Source: Kineosphaera sp039812485 (GTDB lineage: Bacteria > Actinomycetota > Actinomycetes > Actinomycetales > Dermatophilaceae). From it: DNA of 64,000 nt. Shown here piece after piece: positions 7,948 to 15,820 of this stretch (positions within the stretch are counted from its first letter, which is position 1; each line of letters opens with the position of its first letter). The translations under genes were made by a program, and so were the position numbers. The stretch covers positions 1 to 64,000 of the forward strand of contig JBDIAP010000001.1 in assembly GCA_039812485.1 (NCBI GenBank), in the 5' to 3' direction. The notes under the pieces were generated by a model, which saw only the letters and a list, made by a program, of their open reading frames with translations, was not told the DNA's origin and did no database searches.

Positions 7948-8748
7948 CTACGTCGTCGGGGCGTCCTCGCGGGCCCGCGCGGCATAGCGACGGCCGCGCT
8001 GCTCCAGCACGAGCGGCATGCCGAACGTGCGCTCGAGGTTGGCCTCCGTCAGCGTGAGCTCGAGCGGCCCGGCGGCCACGACCTTGCCGTCGCGCAGCAG
8101 GAGCACGTCGGTGAAGCCCGGCGGGATCTCCTCGACGTGGTGGGTGACGAGCACGAGCGCCGGGGCCTCGAGGTCTTCGGCGAGCGCGCCGAGGCGGGCG
8201 ACGAGGTCCTCCCGACCGCCGAGGTCGAGGCCGGCGGCCGGCTCGTCGAGGAGCATGAGCTCGGGGTCGGTCATGAGCGCCCGAGCGATCTGCACCCGCT
8301 TGCGCTCCCCCTCCGAGAGGGTGCCGAACGTGCGCTCGGCGAGGTGCCCCGCGCCGAGGGCGCCGAGCAACTCGTGGGCCCGGGCGAGGTCGAGGTCGTC
8401 ATACGTCTCCCGCCACCGCCCGACGACCCCGTAGGAGGCCGTGACGACCGCGTCGATGACGCGCTCCCCGGCGGGGATGCGGTCGGCGAGCACCTCGCTG
8501 GCCAGGCCGATGCGGGGTCGCAGCTCGAAGACGTCGACGGCCCCGAGCACCTCGCCGAGCACTCCCGCGACGCCGCGGGTCGGGTGCATCCGGGCCGCCG
8601 CGACCTGCAGCAGCGTCGTCTTGCCCGCGCCGTTGGGGCCGAGGATCACCCAGCGCTGGCCCTCCTCGACCTCCCAGTCGATGTCCTGCAGGAGGGTGTT
8701 CTGCCCGCGGACGACGCTCACCCCCGCGAACTCCAGCACATCGCTCAT
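7948..8748 (-). CDS. ABC-type ATP-binding protein
   Basis: 266-residue single ATPase domain. Walker A GPNGAGKT at residues 37-44, signature LSEGERKRVQIARAL, Walker B LMLLDEPAAGLD and switch His in LVTHHVEEI are all intact. No permease is encoded next to it. The C-terminal HVEEIPPGFTDVLLL stretch is typical of stand-alone YlmA/ModF-like ATPases in actinobacteria, whose transport partner is unknown. The ATG follows TAGGGT plus 7 bases, so it is probably leaderless. The next gene downstream is the NfeD-like gene, 205 bases away. Confidence 0.85.
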   Translation of the reverse strand: MSDVLEFAGVSVVRGQNTLLQDIDWEVEEGQRWVILGPNGAGKTTLLQVAAARMHPTRGVAGVLGEVLGAVDVFELRPRIGLASEVLADRIPAGERVIDAVVTASYGVVGRWRETYDDLDLARAHELLGALGAGHLAERTFGTLSEGERKRVQIARALMTDPELMLLDEPAAGLDLGGREDLVARLGALAEDLEAPALVLVTHHVEEIPPGFTDVLLLRDGKVVAAGPLELTLTEANLERTFGMPLVLEQRGRRYAARAREDAPTT

Positions 8749-8755
8749 GCCCCAG

Positions 8756-8761
8756 ACCCTA
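8756..8761 (-). promoter_or_regulatory. Leaderless-type -10 element for the ABC ATPase gene
   Basis: TAGGGT on the minus strand is followed by 7 bases and the ATG at 8748. It lies back to back with the TACCAT element of the divergent gene at 8837. Confidence 0.6.
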
Positions 8762-8824
8762 AGGCACAGCTACGCGCTACTCGCGTCAAGCCCGACGGCA
8801 TGCTCGGCGGCGCCCCGCGCGACC

Positions 8825-8830
8825 TACCAT
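8825..8830 (+). promoter_or_regulatory. Leaderless-type -10 element for the unknown gene at 8837
   Basis: TACCAT ends 6 bases before the ATG at 8837. No ribosome site is visible, which supports transcription starting at the ATG and decides this start. Confidence 0.55.
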
Positions 8831-8836
8831 GGGCGA

Positions 8837-9598
8837 ATGCCCGAACTCCCCGCCAGCGCTCGGATGGCGCTGTGGGCCACCTGCTACCTCTCGGGGCGGG
8901 TCGACGTCGACACCGCCGTGGGGCGTGCGACGCCCGATGCCGATCACGCGCAGGGCGCGCGAACGTGGCTGGAGACGTGGCACTCCCTCGGGGAGCGGGT
9001 CGTGCTCGTGGCGCTCCCCCGACCCGGCGACTACGGTGACCTGCCGCGCGGGGGCGACCTGCGGGACGCGGCCCTGGCCGCCGGCGAGTGCGTCTTCGTG
9101 CCGGGGCTGGGCGGCGGTCTCGTGCCCGCGGTGGAGGGCTACGGCCCGCCCGGGGACAGGGGTCTGGCGGTGCGGTGGACGCACGACGACAGCGACCCGG
9201 TGCCCCCGCACGTGCTCGACGCGTGGTCGCTGCGCGAGACGCAGCGCGCACTCGACGACGCGGTGCGACGCGCGACCGACAGCCTCGAGGGCGGTCCGAC
9301 GCCGTGGGCCTCGAGGGGTCTGGCCGACGAGGCGGGGGCCAGACTCGACGCAGGTTCGTGGGGGCTGCCGACGGGGCTCGCGCCGCGGGCCGCGCGGCTC
9401 ATCGCGACGGCAGGGGCCATCGGCGATCTCGCCCGGTTCGCCCGGTCGGCGCCGGCCGACGGCACGGGGGCCGCGAGCATCGAGCGCCGGGCCCGGGCCC
9501 TGCGCGAGCTGTCCGCCGCGGCGGACACGGCGCTCAGCCGCGCGGTCAACGTCGCGGCTCTGCACCTGGCAGGGCTGCGGCCGGGCCGCGACGATTGA
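8837..9598 (+). CDS. Conserved actinobacterial protein of unknown function
   Basis: 253 residues, no signal peptide or membrane segment, acidic and Ala/Arg-rich, and no catalytic motif I recognise. The N-terminal 160 residues (WATCYLSGRVDVDTAVGRA, ALPRPGDYGDLPRG) look like a compact domain. The rest is Ala-rich and probably helical. The strong third-position GC pattern and the start fixed by an upstream TANNNT element support a real gene. It converges on glgM, with a short imperfect direct repeat (9613-9630 and 9631-9647) in between. Similar proteins exist as hypotheticals in Micrococcales as far as I recall; no function can be given. Confidence 0.75.
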   Translation: MPELPASARMALWATCYLSGRVDVDTAVGRATPDADHAQGARTWLETWHSLGERVVLVALPRPGDYGDLPRGGDLRDAALAAGECVFVPGLGGGLVPAVEGYGPPGDRGLAVRWTHDDSDPVPPHVLDAWSLRETQRALDDAVRRATDSLEGGPTPWASRGLADEAGARLDAGSWGLPTGLAPRAARLIATAGAIGDLARFARSAPADGTGAASIERRARALRELSAAADTALSRAVNVAALHLAGLRPGRDD

Positions 9599-9612
9599 CG
9601 CGACCCGGCCGC

Positions 9613-9647
9613 CGGCTGTTGCTGGGAACCCGGCTGTTGCTGGAACC
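9613..9647. repeat. Two-copy tandem repeat between convergent genes
   Basis: CGGCTGTTGCTGGGAACC is followed directly by the same unit lacking one G. It lies between the stop codons of the unknown gene and glgM. No function is evident. Confidence 0.7.
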
Positions 9648-9657
9648 CGGCCAGCAC

Positions 9658-10863
9658 TCAGCTGCGCTCGAGCACCGAGCGGTAGACCTCCATCGTGCGG
9701 TCGCCGATCGCCGACCACGAGAACTCCTCGACCGCGCGCTTCCGGCCCGCCTTGCCCATGCGCTTCGCGCGCTCGGGGTCGCTGACGGCCTCGGTGAGCG
9801 CGGCTGCCAGGTCGGACTCGAACTTGGCCGGGTCGAGCGGGGTGCCGGTGCCGTCGTCCTTCTGCTCGATGTCGACGAGCCAGCCGGTCTCACCGTCGAC
9901 GACGACCTCGGGGATGCCGCCGGTGGCCGTGGCCACGACGGCTGCCTCGCAGGCCATGGCCTCGAGGTTGACGATGCCCAGCGGCTCGTAGACCGAGGGG
10001 CAGGCGAAGACGGTGGCGTGCGACTCCAGCGCGATGACCTTGGGGCGGGGCAGGTGCTCGGCGATGAGCACGACGCCGCTGCGGGTCTGGCGCAGCTCGT
10101 CCATGAGGCCCTCGACCTCGGCCTGGATCTCGGGAGTGTCGGGGGCGCCGGCGCAGAGCACGAGCTGCACGTCGGCCGGCAGCTGCCGAGCCGCGCGCAA
10201 CAGGTGCGGCAGCCCCTTCTGCCGGGTGACGCGGCCGACGAAGAGGACCGACGGCTTGTCGGGGTCCATGCCGTACTGGCGACACGTGTCCTTGGCCGCA
10301 TCCGAGGTGTCCGGCTGCCAGTCGGTGGAGTCGATGCCGTTGTGCACGACCGGCACGTGGTCGGGGTCGATGCTCGGGTAGCACTTGAGGATGTCATTGC
10401 GCATGCCGTAGCTCACGGCGATGACCGCGGCCGCCGCCTCGTAGGCGGTCTTCTCGACCCACGACGAGACCCGGTAGCCGCCCCCGAGCTGCTCGGCCTT
10501 CCACGGGCGCAGCGGCTCGAGGCTGTGGGCCGAGACGATGTGGGGGGCCCCGGCGAGAAGGGAGCCCAGGTGGCCGGCCATGTTGGCGTACCACGTGTGG
10601 GAGTGCAGCAGGTCGGCGCCCTCGCAGTCGGCGGCCATCGTCACATCGACGCCGATCGTCTGCAGAGCGGCATTTGCCGAGCTCAGCTGGGGCAGATCCG
10701 GGTAGCCGGTGGTTCCCGCCTCGTCGCGGGGGCCCCCGAACGCCCGCACCTGCACGTCGACGTCGCCACGGGCGCGCAAGGCCCGCACGAGTTCTTCGAC
10801 GTGGACGCCGGCGCCGCCATACACGGCCGGGGGGTATTCCTTGGAAAGAATGTCTACGCGCAC
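9658..10863 (-). CDS. glgM: Alpha-maltose-1-phosphate synthase / glycogen synthase, GT4 family
   Basis: 401-residue glycosyltransferase with two Rossmann domains. The N-terminal acceptor domain starts MRVDILSKEYPPAVYGGAGVH. The C-terminal nucleotide-sugar domain has the VGRVTRQKG loop and the E-x7-E motif in PSVYEPLGIVNLEAMACE. Actinobacterial members (GlgM, Rv1212c type) join ADP-glucose and glucose-1-phosphate into maltose-1-phosphate for alpha-glucan synthesis and may also extend glycogen. It is divergent from glgC, which makes ADP-glucose. The GTG start has no ribosome site but follows TAGGGT by 6 bases, so a leaderless mRNA is likely. Confidence 0.93.
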   Translation of the reverse strand: MRVDILSKEYPPAVYGGAGVHVEELVRALRARGDVDVQVRAFGGPRDEAGTTGYPDLPQLSSANAALQTIGVDVTMAADCEGADLLHSHTWYANMAGHLGSLLAGAPHIVSAHSLEPLRPWKAEQLGGGYRVSSWVEKTAYEAAAAVIAVSYGMRNDILKCYPSIDPDHVPVVHNGIDSTDWQPDTSDAAKDTCRQYGMDPDKPSVLFVGRVTRQKGLPHLLRAARQLPADVQLVLCAGAPDTPEIQAEVEGLMDELRQTRSGVVLIAEHLPRPKVIALESHATVFACPSVYEPLGIVNLEAMACEAAVVATATGGIPEVVVDGETGWLVDIEQKDDGTGTPLDPAKFESDLAAALTEAVSDPERAKRMGKAGRKRAVEEFSWSAIGDRTMEVYRSVLERS

Positions 10864-10869
10864 ATGCGC

Positions 10870-10875
10870 ACCCTA
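10870..10875 (-). promoter_or_regulatory. Leaderless-type -10 element for glgM
   Basis: TAGGGT on the minus strand, 6 bases before the GTG at 10863. The 241-bp region to glgC (10864-11104) holds both divergent promoters. I see no clear operator there. Confidence 0.6.
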
Positions 10876-11091
10876 TGACCGCGGACACCGCCCGATGTGG
10901 TTTGCGCCTCGCACCTCTTGACGGCCACCGCCCGTGCGGCGCCGCCCGCAGGGTGACGTCGCCCGCACGGCGACGGCCGGTCGTCAGGCGCGTCGGTGCG
11001 CCCGTGGGACGGTGCCTGGTCGAGGCGTGAGACGGCGGCCGCTTCACCGGAAATTGGTCCGTCTCCGATCCCCGTCCGCATAGCGGACCGG

Positions 11092-11097
11092 TACGTT
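11092..11097 (+). promoter_or_regulatory. Leaderless-type -10 element for glgC
   Basis: TACGTT is followed by 7 bases and the ATG at 11105. The hexamer covers the alternative upstream TTG at 11096, so the ATG at 11105 is the better start. Confidence 0.55.
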
Positions 11098-11104
11098 GCC
11101 TCGC

Positions 11105-12361
11105 ATGAGGTCACAATCGCGCAACCCCAACGTCCTGGCCATCGTCCTCGCCGGTGGCGAGGGCAAGCGGCTCATGCCGCTGACCGCCGACCGAGCCAAG
11201 CCCGCGGTCCCCTTCGGCGGCATCTACCGCCTCGTCGACTTCGCCCTGAGCAACGTCGTCAACTCCGGCTACCTCAAGGTTGTCGTGTTGACGCAGTACA
11301 AGTCTCACAGCCTCGACCGCCACGTCACCCGCACCTGGCGGATGTCCACCCTGCTGGGCAACTACGTCGCCCCGATCCCCGCTCAACAGCGCCGCGGCAA
11401 GCAGTGGTACATGGGCAGCGCCGACGCCATCTACCAGAGCCTCAACACGCTCGATGACGAGCGCCCCGACATCGTCGTCGTGGTGGGGGCCGACCACGTC
11501 TACCGCATGGACTTCTCCCAGATGGTCGAGCAGCACATGGAGACCAAGGCCGGCATCACGGTCGCGGCGATCCGCCAGCCGATCTCGCTGGCCGACCAGT
11601 TCGGCGTCATCGAGGTCGACGACGCCGACCACCGCCGCATCGGTCGCTGGCGCGAGAAGCCCACCGATGCCAAGGGGTTGCCGGATTCCCCCGACGAGGT
11701 GCTCGCCTCGATGGGCAACTACGTCTTCGACGCCGACGTGCTGCGCGACGTCGTCGTCAAGGACGCGGAGGACGAGTCCAGCAGCCACGACATGGGTGGC
11801 GACATCGTTCCCTTCTTCGTCAACCGCGGCGAGGGATACGTCTACGACTTCAACAACAACGAGATCCCCGGCGCGACCGCCCGCGATCGCGCCTACTGGC
11901 GCGACGTCGGCACGATCGACTCCTACTACGAGGCCAACCGCGACCTCATCGCCCTCGAGCCGATCTTCAACCTCTACAACGAGGACTGGCCGATCTTCAC
12001 CAGCGTCGGGTCGACGGTGGCTCCGGCCAAGTTCGTGCACAACGAGGAGGGCCGCGTCGGGTCCGCGATCAACTCGGCGGTCTCCCCCGGCTGCATCATC
12101 TCGGGATCGAACGTCGAGGGCTCGGTGCTCTCCCCCAGGGTGCGGGTGCACAGCTACGCCCGGGTGCTGGACAGCGTGCTCCTCGACAACGTCTCGGTGG
12201 CCCGCAACGCCTTCGTGCGCAACGCGATCCTCGACAAGAACGTCCGGGTCGAGACCGGCGCCGAGGTGGGCGTCGACCCCGCGCAGGACCGGGCCCGCGG
12301 CTTCCACGTCAGCGAAGGCGGGATCGTCGTGGTCCCCAAGGGCGCGGTCGTCACGAAGTGA
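11105..12361 (+). CDS. glgC: Glucose-1-phosphate adenylyltransferase (ADP-glucose pyrophosphorylase)
   Basis: 418 residues. Converts glucose-1-phosphate and ATP to ADP-glucose, the committed step of glycogen and alpha-glucan synthesis. The nucleotidyltransferase domain carries VLAGGEGKRLMPLTADRAKP near the N-terminus, the substrate motif VVGADHVYRMDF and GRWREKPTDAKGLP. The C-terminal third is a left-handed beta-helix of hexapeptide repeats (SVLSPRVRVHSYARVLDSVL). Length is normal for the family, which is allosteric. It is transcribed away from glgM and ends at a strong hairpin. Confidence 0.96.
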   Translation: MRSQSRNPNVLAIVLAGGEGKRLMPLTADRAKPAVPFGGIYRLVDFALSNVVNSGYLKVVVLTQYKSHSLDRHVTRTWRMSTLLGNYVAPIPAQQRRGKQWYMGSADAIYQSLNTLDDERPDIVVVVGADHVYRMDFSQMVEQHMETKAGITVAAIRQPISLADQFGVIEVDDADHRRIGRWREKPTDAKGLPDSPDEVLASMGNYVFDADVLRDVVVKDAEDESSSHDMGGDIVPFFVNRGEGYVYDFNNNEIPGATARDRAYWRDVGTIDSYYEANRDLIALEPIFNLYNEDWPIFTSVGSTVAPAKFVHNEEGRVGSAINSAVSPGCIISGSNVEGSVLSPRVRVHSYARVLDSVLLDNVSVARNAFVRNAILDKNVRVETGAEVGVDPAQDRARGFHVSEGGIVVVPKGAVVTK

Positions 12362-12367
12362 CACAGG

Positions 12368-12417
12368 CCGGCACGTCTCGCGGCACGAGGTGACCTCGGG
12401 GCGGCGAGACGTGCCGG
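12368..12417 (+). terminator. Hairpin terminator after glgC
   Basis: A perfect 14-bp stem (CCGGCACGTCTCGC / GCGAGACGTGCCGG) with a 22-base loop starts 7 bases after the glgC stop. Confidence 0.7.
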
Positions 12418-12462
12418 TCGTCAGCAGGTGAGCGGTGCGGACGTCCGCGTCGGCACCCGCGC

Positions 12463-12468
12463 TAGCGT
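12463..12468 (+). promoter_or_regulatory. Leaderless-type -10 element for serB
   Basis: TAGCGT is followed by 6 bases and the GTG at 12475, with no Shine-Dalgarno. Confidence 0.6.
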
Positions 12469-12474
12469 GACGAC

Positions 12475-13227
12475 GTGACGAGCACGCACGACGACGCCGA
12501 CGACACCCGCGATGTCGACTCGAGCAGGGGGCCGGTGCCGCTGGGGCACACCGGCCCCCTGCTCGTCGTCTGCGACGTCGACTCGACGTTCATCCGGGAC
12601 GAGGTCATCGAGCTGTTCGCGCGGTTCGCGGGAGTCGAGCCGGAGGTCGCCGCGGTGACCGAGGCCGCCATGCGCGGCGAGCTCGACTTCGCCGAGAGCC
12701 TGCGCGCCCGGGTCGCCGCCCTGGCCGGGCTGTCGACGGAGACGGTCGAGCAGGTGCGCGCGGCGGTCCGGCTGACGCCCGGCGCGGCGCAGTTCGCGGC
12801 GGCCCTCGCCGGCCACGGGCACACGCTCGCACTCGTCTCGGGGGGATTCGAAGAGGTCGTGCGGCCGCTGGCCGACGAGCTGTCGATCACCCACGTCACG
12901 GCCAACCGCTTCGAGGTCGCCTCGGGTCGCCTCACCGGCCGGGTCGAGGGCCGCATCGTCGACCGCGGCGTCAAGGCAGCGCGGCTGCGCGAGCTGGCCC
13001 GCGAGCTCGGCATCCCGCGCGAGCGCACGGTGGCGGTGGGCGACGGCGCCAACGACCTCGACATGCTCGCCGCGGCCGGGCTCGGGGTGGCGTTCTGCGC
13101 CAAGCCCGTGGTGCGTGAGGAGGCCGACGTCGTCGTCGACGAGCCCGATCTGCGGCTCGTGCTCGACGTGCTGGGGGTGCCCCGGCCGCTCGAACCGGCT
13201 ACAGCCGGTGCTCCGGACGGCTGCTGA
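12475..13227 (+). CDS. serB: Phosphoserine phosphatase (HAD superfamily)
   Basis: 250 residues; releases serine from phosphoserine in the last step of serine synthesis. HAD motif I is CDVDST with Asp34 as nucleophile and Asp36 as general acid. The cap helices contain the substrate residues (FIRDEVIELFARFAGVE), motif II is VSGGFEEVV, and motif III/IV is KAARLRELA then VGDGANDLDML. It lacks the N-terminal ACT domain of longer SerB proteins. The first 20 residues are a polar, probably disordered extension. Its 3' end overlaps the convergent GNAT gene by 29 bases. Confidence 0.9.
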   Translation: MTSTHDDADDTRDVDSSRGPVPLGHTGPLLVVCDVDSTFIRDEVIELFARFAGVEPEVAAVTEAAMRGELDFAESLRARVAALAGLSTETVEQVRAAVRLTPGAAQFAAALAGHGHTLALVSGGFEEVVRPLADELSITHVTANRFEVASGRLTGRVEGRIVDRGVKAARLRELARELGIPRERTVAVGDGANDLDMLAAAGLGVAFCAKPVVREEADVVVDEPDLRLVLDVLGVPRPLEPATAGAPDGC

Positions 13228-13888
13228 AGAGCTGGATGCTGCCGACCGGCTCGAACCCGGCGCGCAGGCAGGCCCGCAGGCTCGCGGCGTTGCCCGGGGC
13301 CACCGACACGGCAACGACCTCGTGCTCGGGCACCGCGGCCAGGGCGAGCGCTGCGAGCCGGGCGCCCGCGCCGTGCCCACGATGCGCCGGGTCGACCTCG
13401 AAGCTGATCTCGCGTAGCCCGGCGACGCCGTGGCCGAGCACGACGACGTCGTGGCGGTCGCGGTCCGGCAGGCCGAGCACCTGCACGTCGGTGCGCACCC
13501 TCTTGGCGTAGGCGACCCGCGGCTGCCCCGCGAGGTCCGGTCGCGCGACGAGTTCACCGCCCCCCGCTCCGGCCCGGCCCGCGCCGAGCATGAGCACGTC
13601 GAGCGAGTCGATCCACCCGTGCGCGCCGGCGAGCTCGACGAGCACCCGGGCGAACGCCCCGTCCCAGCCGTCGAGTCCGAGGTCGGCGAGGCGCGCGTCG
13701 GGCACGTCGTAGCTGACGGCGAGCACGGCGCGACCCGTGAACGACAGGATCGCCTGGAGATCCTGCTTCCACGGAGACACCCGCAGCCATCCGCCGTCGG
13801 CCTCCGGGAAGACGCCGGCGGCGGCCTCACGCAGCAGGCGCGCCAGCGGATGCCGAGCCGGTGTCCACAGCGGCGATTCCACGCTCAT
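13199..13888 (-). CDS. GNAT-family N-acetyltransferase
   Basis: 229 residues. The C-terminal half is a GNAT domain with the acetyl-CoA loop around VDPAHRGHGAGARLAALAL and the closing VAPGNAASLRACLRAGFEPVGS. The N-terminal 90 residues (GWLRVSPWKQDLQAILSFTG) form an extra domain of unknown role. The substrate is unknown. ATG 13888 follows a GGGGAAGA ribosome site. The gene converges on serB with a 29-base 3' overlap and no terminator between them. Confidence 0.85.
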   Translation of the reverse strand: MSVESPLWTPARHPLARLLREAAAGVFPEADGGWLRVSPWKQDLQAILSFTGRAVLAVSYDVPDARLADLGLDGWDGAFARVLVELAGAHGWIDSLDVLMLGAGRAGAGGGELVARPDLAGQPRVAYAKRVRTDVQVLGLPDRDRHDVVVLGHGVAGLREISFEVDPAHRGHGAGARLAALALAAVPEHEVVAVSVAPGNAASLRACLRAGFEPVGSIQLFSSRPEHRL

Positions 13889-14010
13889 CGGGTCTTCCCC
13901 TCGTCTGCTCCTCCTCGACCGACAGGTCGACGAGGAGCTCGCGGGCGCCGCGCGAGTGGGCATCGAATGCGGATCGAGTCGTCCACGGGGGGTGGGCTGC
14001 GGTCGCCCTT

Positions 14011-14052
14011 GTGTCATGGCCACACCACACTGGTGTTGCATGGTCATGACAC
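14011..14052. repeat. Nested inverted repeat between fabI and the GNAT gene
   Basis: Outer arms GTGTCATGGCCA (14011-14022) and TGGTCATGACAC (14041-14052) match with one mismatch. Inside lies ACACCA-N3-TGGTGT. The region is richer in A+T than its surroundings. It could be the fabI terminator or an operator for the GNAT gene, and the sequence does not decide. Confidence 0.6.
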
Positions 14053-14120
14053 ATATCGGCGAAACAGCTTGCATCCATAGCAGATCCACCCGGGCGCCCC
14101 ACGGCGCCGCGACTCGCGGG

Positions 14121-14879
14121 TCAGCCGCCGAGGGAGTGGAAACCGCCGTCGACGTGCACGATCTCACCCGTGGTCGCCGGGAACCAGTCGGACATGAGGG
14201 CGACGCAGCCCATCGCCGCGGGCTTGGGATCGGCGATGTCCCAGCCGAGCGGCGAGTGCTGGCCCCACTCGGCGAACCGCGAGAACGCCGGGATCGAGTT
14301 CGCCGCCGTCGTCTTGATGGGTCCGGCCGCGACGAGGTTGCAGCGGATGCCCTTGGGGCCGAGATCACGGGCCACGTAGCGGCTCGTCGACTCGAACGCC
14401 GCCTTCGCCACACCCATCCAGTCGTAGCCGGACCACGCGACAGTCGCGTCGAGCGTGAGACCGACGATGGCCGAGCCACGGCCCATGAGGGGCTCGCACG
14501 CGCGGGCCAGCTCCTTGAGCGAGTAGGCCGAGATCTGCAGGGCGGGGGCGACGTCTTCCCAGGTCGCCGCCATGAAGTCGAAGGCATTGCGCGGCGCGAA
14601 GCCGATCGAGTGCAGCACCCCGTCGAGGGAGTCGACGTGCTCGCGCAGGCGCTCCGGCAAGGTCTCGAAGTGTGCGGGGTCGGAGACGTCGAGCTCGACG
14701 ACCGGTGTCGCCTGCGGGAGCCGCCGGGCGATCGCCGACGTGATCTTCATCGTGCGCCCGAACGAGGTCAGCACGACCTGGGCGCCCTCCTCCTGGGCGA
14801 AGCGGGCGACGTGGAACGCGATGGACGACTCCGTGAGCACGCCGGTGACGAGGATCTTCTTGCCCTCGAGCAGAGCCAT
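14121..14879 (-). CDS. fabI: Enoyl-[acyl-carrier-protein] reductase (NADH), FabI/InhA type
   Basis: 252-residue short-chain reductase-like enzyme performing the last step of each fatty-acid elongation cycle. It carries the cofactor motif GVLTESSIAFHVA and the catalytic pair Tyr152 and Lys159 in SGYDWMGVAK. VAAGPIKTTAA and the C-terminal SDWFPATTGEIVHVDGG resemble actinobacterial InhA more than enterobacterial FabI. ATG 14879 follows GGAAGGA, and the longer frame upstream is intergenic. It lies 79 bases after fabG, the fabG1-inhA arrangement, so the two probably form one FAS-II operon. Confidence 0.93.
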   Translation of the reverse strand: MALLEGKKILVTGVLTESSIAFHVARFAQEEGAQVVLTSFGRTMKITSAIARRLPQATPVVELDVSDPAHFETLPERLREHVDSLDGVLHSIGFAPRNAFDFMAATWEDVAPALQISAYSLKELARACEPLMGRGSAIVGLTLDATVAWSGYDWMGVAKAAFESTSRYVARDLGPKGIRCNLVAAGPIKTTAANSIPAFSRFAEWGQHSPLGWDIADPKPAAMGCVALMSDWFPATTGEIVHVDGGFHSLGG

Positions 14880-14901
14880 AGGTGGTGTTTCCTTCCGAGC
14901 A

Positions 14902-14932
14902 GGTGCCACTGCAGAGCGGGGTGCCACTGCAG
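14902..14932. repeat. Direct repeat in the fabG-fabI spacer
   Basis: GGTGCCACTGCAG occurs at 14902-14914 and 14920-14932, an 18-bp period. It may be a regulator site or a slippage product. Confidence 0.5.
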
Positions 14933-14958
14933 GCAATAGATGGGGTGGTCGGGTCTGA

Positions 14959-15675
14959 TCAGTGGCCCATGCCGAGACCGCCGTCGACCGGGATGACTGC
15001 ACCGGTGACGTAGGAGGCCTGAGGCGACGCGAGGAAGCGCACGGCGGCCGCGACCTCGTCGACGGCGCCGAATCGGCCTACGGGGATCGCCGCCCGATAC
15101 GTCTTCTGCAGGTCCTCGGGCAGCTCAGCGGTCATCGCGGTCTCGATGAACCCCGGCGCGACGACGTTGGCGGTGATGCCGCGGCCGCCGAGCTCGCGGG
15201 AGATCGACCGGGCGACCCCGACGAGGCCCGACTTGCTGGCGGCGTAGTTGACCTGCCCCGGCGAGCCGTAGAGCCCCACGACGCTGGAGACGAAGATCAG
15301 CCGGCCGCGCTTGAGGCGCAGCATGCCCTTCGTCGCGCGGCGCGCGCACCGGATGGCCCCGACGAGGTTGGTGTCGAGCACGGCGTCGATGTCGTCGTCG
15401 GACATGCGCATGAGCAGCTGGTCGCGCGTGATGCCGGCGTTGGCGACGAGCACCTCGACCTGGCTGCCGGTGAGGTCGGCGGCCGCGGTGAAGGCCGCGT
15501 CGACCGAGGCCGTGTCGGTGACCTCGAGGGGCACCGCGTCGAAGCCGTCGGGAGCCTGGCCACTGCGGCAGCCCACGACGACCCGGTCGCCGGCGTCGCG
15601 CAGGGCATGGGCGATGGCCAGGCCTATGCCTCGGTTGCCGCCCGTCACCAGGGCTGTGCGGGGAGTGTCGCTCAT
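14959..15675 (-). CDS. fabG: 3-oxoacyl-[acyl-carrier-protein] reductase
   Basis: 238-residue NADPH-dependent short-chain dehydrogenase. TGGNRGIG at residues 11-18 is the cofactor loop, NAG near 79-81 is conserved, and Ser131, Tyr144 and Lys148 form the catalytic set. VAPGFIETAMTAELPED and the C-terminal VTGAVIPVDGGLGMGH are typical of FabG/MabA. ATG 15675 is preferred to the TTG at 15687 because AGAGAGG lies directly against the TTG. It is first in an operon with fabI. Two palindromes upstream are candidate regulator sites. Confidence 0.93.
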   Translation of the reverse strand: MSDTPRTALVTGGNRGIGLAIAHALRDAGDRVVVGCRSGQAPDGFDAVPLEVTDTASVDAAFTAAADLTGSQVEVLVANAGITRDQLLMRMSDDDIDAVLDTNLVGAIRCARRATKGMLRLKRGRLIFVSSVVGLYGSPGQVNYAASKSGLVGVARSISRELGGRGITANVVAPGFIETAMTAELPEDLQKTYRAAIPVGRFGAVDEVAAAVRFLASPQASYVTGAVIPVDGGLGMGH

Positions 15676-15738
15676 CGGGTGGGTCAACCTCTCTGCCGTG
15701 TGGCCGTGGTGGGGCGCATCGTCGCAGGCACCGCCCGG

Positions 15739-15757
15739 CGCACCTGATCCAGGTGCG
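15739..15757. promoter_or_regulatory. Palindrome upstream of fabG
   Basis: CGCACCTG-ATC-CAGGTGCG is a perfect inverted repeat with 8-bp arms, 64-82 bases upstream of the fabG start. It is a candidate operator or leader hairpin. Confidence 0.45.
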
Positions 15758-15768
15758 AACCTAGTGCA

Positions 15769-15782
15769 CTACCGACCAGTAG
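15769..15782. promoter_or_regulatory. TetR-type palindrome between fabG and the DUF3099 gene
   Basis: CTACCGACCAGTAG has inverted CTAC/GTAG ends around a CGACCA core, similar to operators of TetR-family lipid regulators. It lies about 39-52 bases upstream of the DUF3099 start and could affect both divergent promoters. The binding protein is unknown. Confidence 0.45.
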
Positions 15783-15808
15783 CTAGTGCGGGGTGGTCGG
15801 CCCTGACC

Positions 15809-15814
15809 TAGGCT
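15809..15814 (+). promoter_or_regulatory. Leaderless-type -10 element for the DUF3099 gene
   Basis: TAGGCT is followed by 6 bases and the GTG at 15821. No ribosome site is visible. Confidence 0.6.
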
Positions 15815-15820
15815 GGCGGA

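Noticed and set aside
7743..7985. N-terminal extension of the NfeD-like protein
   Set aside because: Pro/Arg-rich, not protein-like, and a ribosome site supports the GTG at 7742. A TGTATACA palindrome near 7806 was noted as a possible promoter element but is too weak to call.
10996..11457. Plus-strand frame overlapping the start of glgC
   Set aside because: Runs in a different frame through glgC with Arg/Pro-rich composition; glgC has full family motifs.
12421..13830. Long minus-strand frame covering serB
   Set aside because: It is Arg/Ser/Pro-rich, lies antisense to serB and the C-terminal half only partly coincides with the GNAT region in another frame; typical high-GC shadow.
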